From Methylophilus sp. TWE2 (GTDB lineage: Bacteria > Pseudomonadota > Gammaproteobacteria > Burkholderiales > Methylophilaceae): 64,000 nt of DNA. Shown here piece after piece: positions 57,231 through 64,000 of the stretch. The stretch covers positions 1,917,839-1,981,838 of the forward strand of contig NZ_CP012020.1 of NCBI RefSeq assembly GCF_001183865.1, given 5' to 3'. The notes below the pieces were generated by a model that worked only from the letters and a program-made list of their open reading frames with translations, did no database searches and was not told the DNA's origin. Position 1 is the first letter of the stretch. Every line of letters begins with the position of its first letter. A program made the translations under genes and the position numbers.

Positions 57231-58121
57231 TTAAGCCGTCACTTCCTTTTCAATAGCGGCTGCATCGCGAGATGCCTGCCATTCGACATAGGTTTTCAAA
57301 ACTAAGGTTACCAGCGCCAACAGCGTGAGCAGTGAAGCCACAGCAAAAGCCGCCGCGTAGTTATATTCGTTATACAAAATCTCAACATGCAAAGGCATGG
57401 TGTTGGTGAGCCCGCGGATATGGCCTGAGACCACAGACACCGCACCAAACTCGCCCATGGCGCGCGCATTGGTCAGGATCACGCCGTAAATCAGGCCCCA
57501 TTTCACGTTAGGCAACGTCACATGCCATAGCATTTTCCAGCCCGATGCGCCTAAGACCAATGCAGCCTCTTCTTCTTCCTTGCCTTGCGCCTGCATCAGC
57601 GGGATCAATTCGCGGGCGACAAACGGGAATGTCACAAAAATGGTCGCCAACACAATGCCGGGTATTGCAAATATCACTTTCAGGTCATGGTCAATGAGCC
57701 ATTCACCAAACCAGCCTTGCAGGCCAAAAATAAGCACAAAGATCAAACCGGCAATCACAGGTGAGACGGCAAACGGCAGGTCAATCAAGGTGATCAGGAA
57801 ACTTTTACCTTTAAAGTCAAATTTGGTAATTGCCCAGGCTGCGGCCACGCCAAACACCAAATTCAGTGGCACCGAAATCAGCGAGGCAATCAGGGTCAGC
57901 TTCATGGCGGATAAAGCATCTGCTTCAGTAATCGCAGCCAAGTAAATGCCCCAGCCTTTGCGCAAGGCTTCGGCAAATACGGCGGCTAGTGGCACCAGCA
58001 AAAACAGCCCGAGGAATGCAAGAGTCAGCCCAATCAGGCTCCAGCGTACCCATGCTGGCTCAGACGTGGCACGCTTGGAAGCGACCTTGCCCTGGTATTG
58101 TTGAAATTGTGTGGTATGCAT
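57231..58121 (-). CDS. cysW: Sulfate ABC transporter permease CysW
   Basis: A 296-residue inner-membrane permease with six helices and the EAA loop [20 protein letters not shown], typical of CysW. The [15 protein letters not shown] segment near the end is also a family marker. It forms the membrane channel with CysT. It lies between cysT (39-bp gap) and cysA. Confidence 0.95.
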   Translation of the reverse strand: MHTTQFQQYQGKVASKRATSEPAWVRWSLIGLTLAFLGLFLLVPLAAVFAEALRKGWGIYLAAITEADALSAMKLTLIASLISVPLNLVFGVAAAWAITKFDFKGKSFLITLIDLPFAVSPVIAGLIFVLIFGLQGWFGEWLIDHDLKVIFAIPGIVLATIFVTFPFVARELIPLMQAQGKEEEEAALVLGASGWKMLWHVTLPNVKWGLIYGVILTNARAMGEFGAVSVVSGHIRGLTNTMPLHVEILYNEYNYAAAFAVASLLTLLALVTLVLKTYVEWQASRDAAAIEKEVTA

Positions 58122-58160
58122 AAATGTCTATTCAATTAAATATAAAGCGTGCGTCAGTAA

Positions 58161-58994
58161 TTATTTATTGCCATGGCGGTGATTACTCCACCACTGCAAT
58201 AGATTAATCAATAACAGCAACACAAACGAAATCACCAGCATCACCACTGCAATCGCCGTTGCCCCAGCGTAATCGTACTGCTCCAGCTTGGTAATAATCA
58301 TCAGCGGCGTGATCTCGGAGATCATAGGCATATTGCCCGCAATAAAAATCACCGAACCATACTCGCCTACCGCGCGGGCAAATGCCAGTGAAAAACCGGT
58401 GAGCAAGGCTGGCCAGATGGCTGGCAGAATAATCTTGTAAAACGTTTGCCAGCGATTCGCCCCCAAGCTAGCGGCAGCTTCTTCAGCTTCGGCACTAAAA
58501 TCCTCTAATACCGGCTGCACGGTACGCACCACAAACGGCAAGCCAATAAAGGTGAGTGCAACCACCACGCCCAGCGGGGTAAAGGCGACCTTAATACCGT
58601 GTGGTTCCAGCCATTGACCTAACCAGCCATTGGGGGCATAAATCGCTGTCAACGCAATACCAGCCACCGCGGTCGGCAAGGCAAACGGCAAATCAACCAG
58701 GGCATCCAGCACTTTTTTGCCGAAAAACTGGTAGCGCACCAGTACCCAGGCCGTGAGCAGGCCAAACACCAGGTTAATCAACGCCGCAAGTAGTGAAGCG
58801 CCAAAGGTCAATTTATACGTCGCGACGACACGCGGTGTAGTCACAACTGCCCAAAACTCATGCAGACTGAGCTCGGTGGTGCGTAGAAAAACAGCCGCTA
58901 AAGGGATAAGGACGATAAGGCTCAGATAGACCAGCGTGTAGCCGAGCGACAAGCCAAAGCCGGGGAGTAAATGTTTCTTTTTATGTGATGCCAT
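58161..58994 (-). CDS. cysT: Sulfate ABC transporter permease CysT
   Basis: A 277-residue permease (also called CysU) with six helices (start LLPGFGLSLGYTLVYLSLIV), the EAA loop AEEAAASLGANRWQTFYKI and the GEYGSVIFIAGNMP motif. It pairs with CysW. Its own upstream region carries the 33-bp AT-rich element also found before sbp, so cysTWA has a separate promoter from the EAL gene. Confidence 0.95.
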   Translation of the reverse strand: MASHKKKHLLPGFGLSLGYTLVYLSLIVLIPLAAVFLRTTELSLHEFWAVVTTPRVVATYKLTFGASLLAALINLVFGLLTAWVLVRYQFFGKKVLDALVDLPFALPTAVAGIALTAIYAPNGWLGQWLEPHGIKVAFTPLGVVVALTFIGLPFVVRTVQPVLEDFSAEAEEAAASLGANRWQTFYKIILPAIWPALLTGFSLAFARAVGEYGSVIFIAGNMPMISEITPLMIITKLEQYDYAGATAIAVVMLVISFVLLLLINLLQWWSNHRHGNK

Positions 58995-59050
58995 GATGTA
59001 TGGTGACCAGTGAGACAGGCGCTAATATAGCCGGACTCTTTAAAAGAATT

Positions 59051-59083
59051 AAAGAATAAATAATCATTAATTTATAATATAAA
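59051..59083 (-). promoter_or_regulatory. AT-rich element upstream of cysT, same as at sbp
   Basis: 33 bp, 57 bp before the cysT ATG, identical at 29 of 33 positions to 61050-61082 before sbp. It contains TTTATA-A-TATAAA, an inverted repeat. The two sites share position and orientation relative to sulfate-uptake genes, which suggests common control under sulfur limitation (CysB-like, inferred). Confidence 0.65.
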
Positions 59084-59111
59084 GTTATAAAGAATGGATA
59101 ACGCGACCAAA

Positions 59112-59981
59112 TCACGCAACCTTGGGTGAACGATGCTGATACTCGTCATTAATCACTTTGGCCACCACCGGCGCTGCCAGCAGGTTACCCTGCAACACGG
59201 TCGAGCCAGCTGCAATCGCAATATCCAATTGCTGTTGTGTTTCGATGCCCAAAATCACAGGCGTACTGCCCAGATCCTGCACAGTGGACACTAATCCTTT
59301 CAAGGCTTTGGCGAGTGCAGGCTGTTGTGCTGCCTGGTGAATCACGGAGACGTCAAACTTGATGTAGTCATGATGTGCACTCCACAATCGGTACAGCTTG
59401 CTCTGGTGCCCACCCACATGGTCAAACGCAATCCGGTAGCCCAGCGCACGGTAGTTCTCGATAGCTGAAATCAGATGTTTGTCCTGCTCGATCAAGGACT
59501 CATTGATCTCAAGCACTACACGATGTGTAGGCACAGAGTATTTATGCAAAATTTGCTCAAACACCTTGCCGTGTGCACTAACTTCCAGCAACAACTTGGG
59601 ATGCACGTTTAAAAACAGCAATCCGTTTTCCTGATGAATCGCCCTGAAGTTAAGCACATGCTGCGAGCGGCATACGCGGTCAAACTGCACCAGCTTGCCG
59701 GACTGCTCGGCATAGGTAAATGCAAACTCAGGCGTACTGCCCAGCGTGCCAAACAAAGACGGGCGTATCAGGGCTTCGTAACCGTAAATATCGCCTTGCT
59801 TGGCATCATAAATCGGCTGAAAAGCAGTTTTAAGATGCACACCGATAAAGGTGCTCTCATACTCACCCGAACTGGCTTCCAGCAACCCCAGTTCTTCCAG
59901 GTCCAGCGACAGTGCCTGCTTTAATTCTGCACGTAGCTGTATGACGTGTTCAGGCTCCTGGTTAGGTTGACGTTGTGTCAT
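59112..59981 (-). CDS. EAL-domain protein, probably catalytically impaired
   Basis: A 289-residue protein. After a helical N-terminus (residues 1-50) it is one EAL domain: YEALIR, LFLNVHP, VVLEINE, AFDHVGG, HDYIKFDVS, GIETQQQ and QGNLLA. The motif that normally reads DDFG carries DHVG, so the second metal-binding Asp is replaced by His; the Lys of YIKFD is kept. It may bind c-di-GMP with low or no hydrolysis. It lies between sbp and cysT on the same strand, 26 bp after sbp, so it is probably expressed with sulfate uptake genes. Confidence 0.86.
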   Translation of the reverse strand: MTQRQPNQEPEHVIQLRAELKQALSLDLEELGLLEASSGEYESTFIGVHLKTAFQPIYDAKQGDIYGYEALIRPSLFGTLGSTPEFAFTYAEQSGKLVQFDRVCRSQHVLNFRAIHQENGLLFLNVHPKLLLEVSAHGKVFEQILHKYSVPTHRVVLEINESLIEQDKHLISAIENYRALGYRIAFDHVGGHQSKLYRLWSAHHDYIKFDVSVIHQAAQQPALAKALKGLVSTVQDLGSTPVILGIETQQQLDIAIAAGSTVLQGNLLAAPVVAKVINDEYQHRSPKVA

Positions 59982-60007
59982 GATGATTCCTTCCTGCGAT
60001 ACAACTG

Positions 60008-60988
60008 CTATTTCTGATAAATCTGGTCGAAAATGCCGCCATCGCTAAAATGCGTATTTTCGGCTTCATTCCAGCTGCCAAACGCTTGTTTGACTGTAAA
60101 TGTATTGAGCTTTTTGAAGGTGGGTTGCGCCACTTCAGTCACTTGCGGGCGCAAATAATGCTTGGCAGCAATGGCCTGGCCTTGCGTTGAAAAGTGGAAT
60201 TCCAAATAAGCCTGTGCTACTTTGCGTGTGCCTTTTTTATCCACTACTTTATCCACCAGCGCGACTGGGTTCTCAGCCAACACGGTGACTGAGGGGTACA
60301 CCACCTCATATTTATCTTCACCCAACTCCTTTTGCAGCAAGTAGACTTCATTCTCAAACGTGACCAGCACATCGCCAATCTCCCGCTGGGCAAAAGTCGT
60401 GGTTGCCCCTCGGCCGCCGGTATCCAGCACTGGGACATGCTTGAACAACTCAGTCACAAACTGGCGGGCTTTGGTGGCATCGCCGCCTTTTTGCGTGATA
60501 TAGCCCCAGGCAGCCAGGTAGCTATATTTACCGTTACCAGAAGTCTTGGGATTAGGAATGACAGAAGTCACACCTGGACGGATCAGGTCATCCCAGTCTT
60601 TGACTTGTTTAGGGTTACCTTTACGCACCAGAAATACGGTTGGCGATGCACTTGGTACACTGTTATTTGGCAAGCGGGTTTGCCAGTTAGCCGGAATCAA
60701 TTTGCCTTTTTGCGCCAGGATATCAATGTCTGCACTGCGGTTCATGGTAATCACATCGGCTGGCAGGCCATCCACCACCGAGCGCGCCTGCTTGGTCGAG
60801 CCACCATGCGACTGATTAATGGTCACCGTTTCCCCGGTTTTCTCTTTCCAGTACTGCACAAAAGCCGGGTTAAAATCTTTATAGAACTCTCGCGTCACAT
60901 CATATGAAGCATTCAACAATTCGGCGGCTTGCAGTGACACACTGCTCAATAACATGGCCAACAAGGTACTGCGCAAGACAAACGGCAT
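60008..60988 (-). CDS. sbp: Sulfate-binding periplasmic protein
   Basis: A 326-residue solute-binding protein of the sulfate class. Signal peptide 1-21 (LLAMLLSSVSLQAAE). Family motifs: NASYDVTREFYKDFNPAF, INQSHGGSTKQARSVVDGLPADV and PNPKTSGNGKYSYLAAWGY. It delivers sulfate to CysTWA. It is the first gene of the minus-strand sulfur block, with the 33-bp shared element 62 bp upstream. Confidence 0.96.
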   Translation of the reverse strand: MPFVLRSTLLAMLLSSVSLQAAELLNASYDVTREFYKDFNPAFVQYWKEKTGETVTINQSHGGSTKQARSVVDGLPADVITMNRSADIDILAQKGKLIPANWQTRLPNNSVPSASPTVFLVRKGNPKQVKDWDDLIRPGVTSVIPNPKTSGNGKYSYLAAWGYITQKGGDATKARQFVTELFKHVPVLDTGGRGATTTFAQREIGDVLVTFENEVYLLQKELGEDKYEVVYPSVTVLAENPVALVDKVVDKKGTRKVAQAYLEFHFSTQGQAIAAKHYLRPQVTEVAQPTFKKLNTFTVKQAFGSWNEAENTHFSDGGIFDQIYQK

Positions 60989-61049
60989 AGATCACTCCCT
61001 TTTTATGATGAGACTGGGGAGCACTATAGCGGCAAACTTATATTTTTAA

Positions 61050-61082
61050 AAAGAATAAAAAATAATATATTTATAATATAAA
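61050..61082 (-). promoter_or_regulatory. AT-rich element upstream of sbp, same as at cysT
   Basis: 33 bp, 62 bp before the sbp ATG, matching 59051-59083 at 29 of 33 bases, including TTTATAATATAAA and AAAGAATAAA at the two ends. Confidence 0.65.
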
Positions 61083-61271
61083 AATATATAACAACTTGAC
61101 TTAACCTCTCTTGAGCCTCTTAGCTATAGGTATTCACATGCCGGTTTGGTTAAAACCTGTTTAAGAAGCAAAACATATAAATAAATAATTAACGATTCTA
61201 GGGTTAGCCCTATTCAAGCTTGTAGGATTATTTTATAGTTTAAAAAGATTAATGCTGACCAGACACCTGGA

Positions 61272-61307
61272 AGCCAGTCGCCTAAGCGGGCGACTGGCTT
61301 TTTTTTT
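61272..61307 (+). terminator. Strong plus-strand terminator before the acetyltransferase gene
   Basis: AGCCAGTCGCC-TAAGC-GGGCGACTGGCT followed by nine T, 47 bp ahead of the 61354 ATG. No plus-strand gene lies upstream, because the flanking left genes are on the minus strand. Confidence 0.92.
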
Positions 61308-61353
61308 CGTCTGTAGCCAGCCTCAGCAGTTTAAATACAGGATTGGATAGCCG

Positions 61354-62256
61354 ATGGAAGAGATCGCGATTGAACACATCGTGCAACAACTGGCCAGCAT
61401 ACGTGAACGCGCATTGCAGCAGCGACAACGCTTGTCTCAACCACCCAAGCTGCCCGCGCGCAAGGCCCTGGGAAAATGCGTAGAGTGGTTAGCTGCCTCG
61501 CTATTTCCTAACCGTCTGGGCGACTCTGACATTCAGCCACATGCCATTAATTTTTATGTAGGGACAACGCTGGATAAAGCTCTGCGTGAATTGCAACAAC
61601 AAATCCGTCTTGAGCTTGCGTTTAAAGCGCCGGGGACCGCCGCCAGCCAGTTCAATGCACAATCACATGCCCTCACGCAAACCTGTGCCGAGCAATTGCC
61701 TGTGATTCGCCAGCAGCTGGATACCGACCTTGAAGCCGCTTATCAAGGCGACCCGGCCGCTGACAGCGTAGATGAGATACTGGTCAGCTACCCCGGCATC
61801 CTGACCCTGATTCACTACCGTATTGCGCATGTGCTTCACGGCCTGGGTTTGACCATTATTGCGCGCCTGATTACCGAAATTGCCCATTCACAAACGGGGA
61901 TTGATATTCACCCCGGTGCAAAGATCGGCGACTACTTCTTTATCGACCACGGCACGGGTGTAGTCATCGGCGAAACAGCCATTATCGGCAACCATGTGCG
62001 GCTCTATCAGGCAGTGACGTTGGGGGCCAAGAATTTCCCTAAAGACGCCAATGGTCACCTGGTCAAAAAGTTTGAACGCCACCCGATTTTAGAAGACCAC
62101 GTTGTCGTCTATGCCGGAGCGACGATCTTGGGCCGTATCACCATCGGCAAGCATTCCATTATTGGCGGCAATGTCTGGGTGACACGTAGTGTGCCTGCCA
62201 ATAGCCATATCACCCAAGCGCATTCGGATGCCAAACCGATCCCGGCTGCCGCTTGA
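61354..62256 (+). CDS. Serine O-acetyltransferase, EpsC/SrpH type
   Basis: A 300-residue enzyme, longer than the cysE product. Helical N-terminus (1-165) and a left-handed beta-helix (about 185-280): [44 protein letters not shown], then the EpsC-type insert DANGHLVKKFERHPILEDHV. It makes O-acetylserine. It is 58 bp ahead of a family 2A encapsulin gene and a desulfurase gene, an association known for these sulfur compartments, so it likely supplies precursor for the cysteine that the cargo consumes. Confidence 0.92.
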   Translation: MEEIAIEHIVQQLASIRERALQQRQRLSQPPKLPARKALGKCVEWLAASLFPNRLGDSDIQPHAINFYVGTTLDKALRELQQQIRLELAFKAPGTAASQFNAQSHALTQTCAEQLPVIRQQLDTDLEAAYQGDPAADSVDEILVSYPGILTLIHYRIAHVLHGLGLTIIARLITEIAHSQTGIDIHPGAKIGDYFFIDHGTGVVIGETAIIGNHVRLYQAVTLGAKNFPKDANGHLVKKFERHPILEDHVVVYAGATILGRITIGKHSIIGGNVWVTRSVPANSHITQAHSDAKPIPAAA

Positions 62257-62314
62257 CGTTTACCTCAACTTTTAGTCGCTAATGTTTAGCTAACTTCATA
62301 AGGAGAATCATAGT

Positions 62315-63229
62315 ATGTCCGAACAACCAACACAGAGCGCCTTGGGCGATGTCGCCGCACGGACGCTTGCCAATGCAACCAAATCGGTGCCTATGCTCAG
62401 CACCATCAGCCCACGCTGGCTGGTGCACCTGCTGAATTGGGTCCCCGTTGAAGCTGGCATTTACCGCGTCAACAAAGCCAAAGACCCGAATGCCATCACG
62501 GTAGATTGCTCAAACAAAGATGAAAAAGAGCTGCCAGCGACCTTCGTGGATTACGAAGAATGGGGCAGAGAATATGTGCTAAACGCAGTGAACACTGTGG
62601 TCGATGTGCATACCCGTGTCTCTGATCTCTATAGCAGCCCGCATAACCAGATCAAAGAGCAGTTGCGCCTGACCATTGAAGTGGTGAAAGAGCGCCAGGA
62701 AAGCGAACTGATCAATAACAAAGAGTACGGCCTGCTCAACAATGTCGCCAAGTCACAAACCATCAAAACCCGCAATGGCTTCCCTACCCCGGATGACCTG
62801 GATGAACTGCTGACCAAGGTTTGGAAAGAACCCGCCTTCTTTCTGGCGCACCCGAAAGCGATTGCTGCGTTTGGCCGCGAGTGTACCCGCCGTGGCGTAC
62901 CACCGCCGACCGTGTCCCTGTTTGGCTCACAGTTCCTAACTTGGCGTGGGATTCCATTGATTCCAAGTGACAAGCTGCCTATCGTCAACGGTAAATCCAA
63001 AATCCTGTTACTGCGCGTCGGCGAGAGCAAACAAGGCGTGATTGGCCTGTATCAGCCTAACCTGCCAGGCCAGCAAACCATGGGCCTGTCAGTACGTTTT
63101 ATGGGCATCAACCATAAAGCGATTGCGTCTTACCTGGTCTCGCTGTATTGCTCACTGGCAGTATTGACTGAGGATGCAATTGCCGTACTGGAAGATGTCG
63201 GAGTTGACCATTACTATGACTACAAGTAA
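62315..63229 (+). CDS. Family 2A encapsulin shell protein (SrpI-like)
   Basis: A 304-residue HK97-fold shell protein. An extended N-terminal arm (1-55), then motifs of the family 2A group: SPRWLVHLLNWVPVEAGIYR, NAVNTVVDVHTRVSDLYS, NQIKEQLRLTIEVVKERQES, NVAKSQTIKTRNGFPTPDDL, SLFGSQFLTWRGIPLIPSDK and a C-terminal EDVGVDHYYDY. Shells of this family enclose a cysteine desulfurase and in some bacteria store sulfur. AAGGAG lies 10 bp before the ATG. The next gene, its expected cargo, overlaps its end by 14 bp. Confidence 0.92.
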   Translation: MSEQPTQSALGDVAARTLANATKSVPMLSTISPRWLVHLLNWVPVEAGIYRVNKAKDPNAITVDCSNKDEKELPATFVDYEEWGREYVLNAVNTVVDVHTRVSDLYSSPHNQIKEQLRLTIEVVKERQESELINNKEYGLLNNVAKSQTIKTRNGFPTPDDLDELLTKVWKEPAFFLAHPKAIAAFGRECTRRGVPPPTVSLFGSQFLTWRGIPLIPSDKLPIVNGKSKILLLRVGESKQGVIGLYQPNLPGQQTMGLSVRFMGINHKAIASYLVSLYCSLAVLTEDAIAVLEDVGVDHYYDYK

Positions 63230-64000
63230 TTCATTCGATTTAGGCAGCTTTGAGCCTGAGGCCATCTTGGCCTCATTGCCCGGCGAGCACCCCAAAATGG
63301 CGGCTGCACTGGGTGTGGGGCGCGAGCTGGAAAATACAGGCGTGCTGGATACCGCCACCCTGACGCAACTGGTCAACGATCTTTACGCCGAGGGTTTTCC
63401 GGCCACCGCACCTTTTGCGGCGGCAGACTTTGCGCAATCACTGACTAATAGCCCCACGCCACAACCATCTGTGCCCGCCACAGACTCATTAACGACGAAA
63501 CTGGGTCATGCGGGCGGCAACTCCCTGGGGATAGCTTCACCAAGCTATGTGCAAGCGCAAGGTCAACCTGTGACCCAAGAAGCACAGTCGCAGCAGCTCA
63601 CCTATGCGCCAGGCGTAGAAGGCCTGGGTAGCGATCCGCTGCATAACCATCCGGCACACCTGAGTATATTGCAACCGGAGGCAGCTTACTTGGCACCGTC
63701 AGCTTTTACCGGGTTGGGGATAGACATCCCATACCAGCAGGAACTGGATCACTGGCTTGGGTCGGGCACCACCCAGGTACCAGCGTCTGCAGCACCCACG
63801 CAACCAACCAGCAACTCGTCTGCTACCGGCTCGCAATCATTTTACTTTTTGCAGGCGAAACCAGACGTTATCGGCAGCTTGCCCGCCTCTGCGCATCCTG
63901 CGTTTGACGTGCACGCCGTGCGTCGAGACTTTCCGATTTTGAATGAGCGTGTGAATGGCCGTCAGCTGGTGTGGTTTGATAACGCAGCGACCACGCAAAA
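63216..64000 (+). CDS. Encapsulated cysteine desulfurase, N-terminal part
   Basis: The frame is open from ATG 63216 to the window end (261 codons) and overlaps the shell gene by 14 bp in another frame. Residues 1-225 are low-complexity Ala/Pro/Gln/Thr sequence with few folded segments. A conserved-looking stretch lies at 137-164 (LGSDPLHNHPAHLSIL and LQPEAAYLAPS), a candidate shell-binding signal. From 230 a SufS-type desulfurase starts (VHAVRRDFPIL, QLVWFDNAATTQ). The long disordered N-terminus is the mark of family 2A cargo. The catalytic Cys and PLP Lys lie beyond the window. Confidence 0.9.
   Translation, partial: MTTSNSFDLGSFEPEAILASLPGEHPKMAAALGVGRELENTGVLDTATLTQLVNDLYAEGFPATAPFAAADFAQSLTNSPTPQPSVPATDSLTTKLGHAGGNSLGIASPSYVQAQGQPVTQEAQSQQLTYAPGVEGLGSDPLHNHPAHLSILQPEAAYLAPSAFTGLGIDIPYQQELDHWLGSGTTQVPASAAPTQPTSNSSATGSQSFYFLQAKPDVIGSLPASAHPAFDVHAVRRDFPILNERVNGRQLVWFDNAATTQ

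Larger units (their letters stand above)
60989..61353. other. Gap with a possible orphan transcript
   Basis: A 365-bp gap between divergent genes. It holds the sbp promoter side (shared element 61050-61082), TTGACT at 61096, TATAGT at 61234 and a strong plus-strand terminator at 61272-61307 with no coding gene ahead of it. The segment 61110-61307 could be a small RNA or a regulated leader of the serine acetyltransferase gene. Confidence 0.55.

Noticed and set aside
62315..63229. Phage capsid or prophage remnant
   Set aside because: The gene is an isolated shell gene with its expected desulfurase cargo and an acetyltransferase; no other phage genes lie nearby.

Overview
The window looks like chromosome of a betaproteobacterium of the Methylophilaceae type (Methylophilus/Methylotenera relatives). 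This is inferred from the gene repertoire and protein style, not from a marker gene: there is no rRNA or tRNA here. Most of it is densely packed housekeeping DNA. Accessory patches lie at 1-13 kb, 27.5-28.5 kb, 45.6-50 kb, 52.3-56.2 kb and 59-64 kb.

Layout. (1) 1-13.0 kb, all minus strand: a complete Lap-type surface adhesion locus. It has a giant repetitive adhesin (N-terminal part only), a TolC-OmpA fusion outer-membrane channel, a LuxR-type regulator, the type I secretion adaptor and ABC transporter, the c-di-GMP receptor LapD and the periplasmic protease LapG. The adhesin carries a PAAG LapG cleavage site at residues 109-112. (2) 13.2-25.1 kb: purB, tamA-tamB, an NYN/LOTUS RNase-like gene, wrbA, a HugZ-like gene, surE-pcm-nlpD. 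(3) 25.2-35.7 kb: leuA with a divergent Lrp/AsnC gene, a thioredoxin, a nitroreductase, mutS, a beta-CASP nuclease, suhB and trmJ. (4) 35.8-43.2 kb: cysE and the Isc operon iscR, two desulfurase genes in a row, iscU, iscA, hscB, hscA, fdx. (5) 43.3-45.5 kb: beta-carbonic anhydrase plus a SulP transporter, a likely bicarbonate uptake pair. (6) 45.6-55.2 kb: five small secreted proteins that share a repeated GKRPY motif, and a LuxR / hybrid histidine kinase / response regulator operon among them; ribA, metY and two orphan hypothetical genes are interspersed. (7) 56.2-64 kb, a sulfur block: the sulfate ABC transporter cysTWA and sbp with an EAL-domain gene between them, then a serine acetyltransferase, a family 2A encapsulin shell protein and its cargo-type cysteine desulfurase (cut by the window end).

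The least explained and most interesting part is the GKRPY family. Five genes encode signal-peptide proteins of 84-98 residues. Each mature chain is two half-repeats: a His- or Gln-rich stretch ending in (G/S/A)KRPY, a central Trp-Gly motif, and a second (G/S)KR(P/A)(Y/F) near the C-terminus. Two loci carry the same ordered pair of types. Both pairs lie behind an almost identical 83-bp promoter architecture: a 35-bp element identical at 32 positions, a 31-bp spacer, and a 17-bp block identical in both. One copy of this promoter sits against the start of the LuxR-GAF regulator that heads the signalling operon. I know of no described family matching this, but I could not search.

The sulfur block also forms a coherent system: sulfate uptake, cysteine precursor synthesis and an encapsulin-housed desulfurase, with a shared 33-bp AT-rich element in front of both sbp and cysT. 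Together with cysE and the Isc operon, the window holds three cysteine desulfurases and two serine acetyltransferases.
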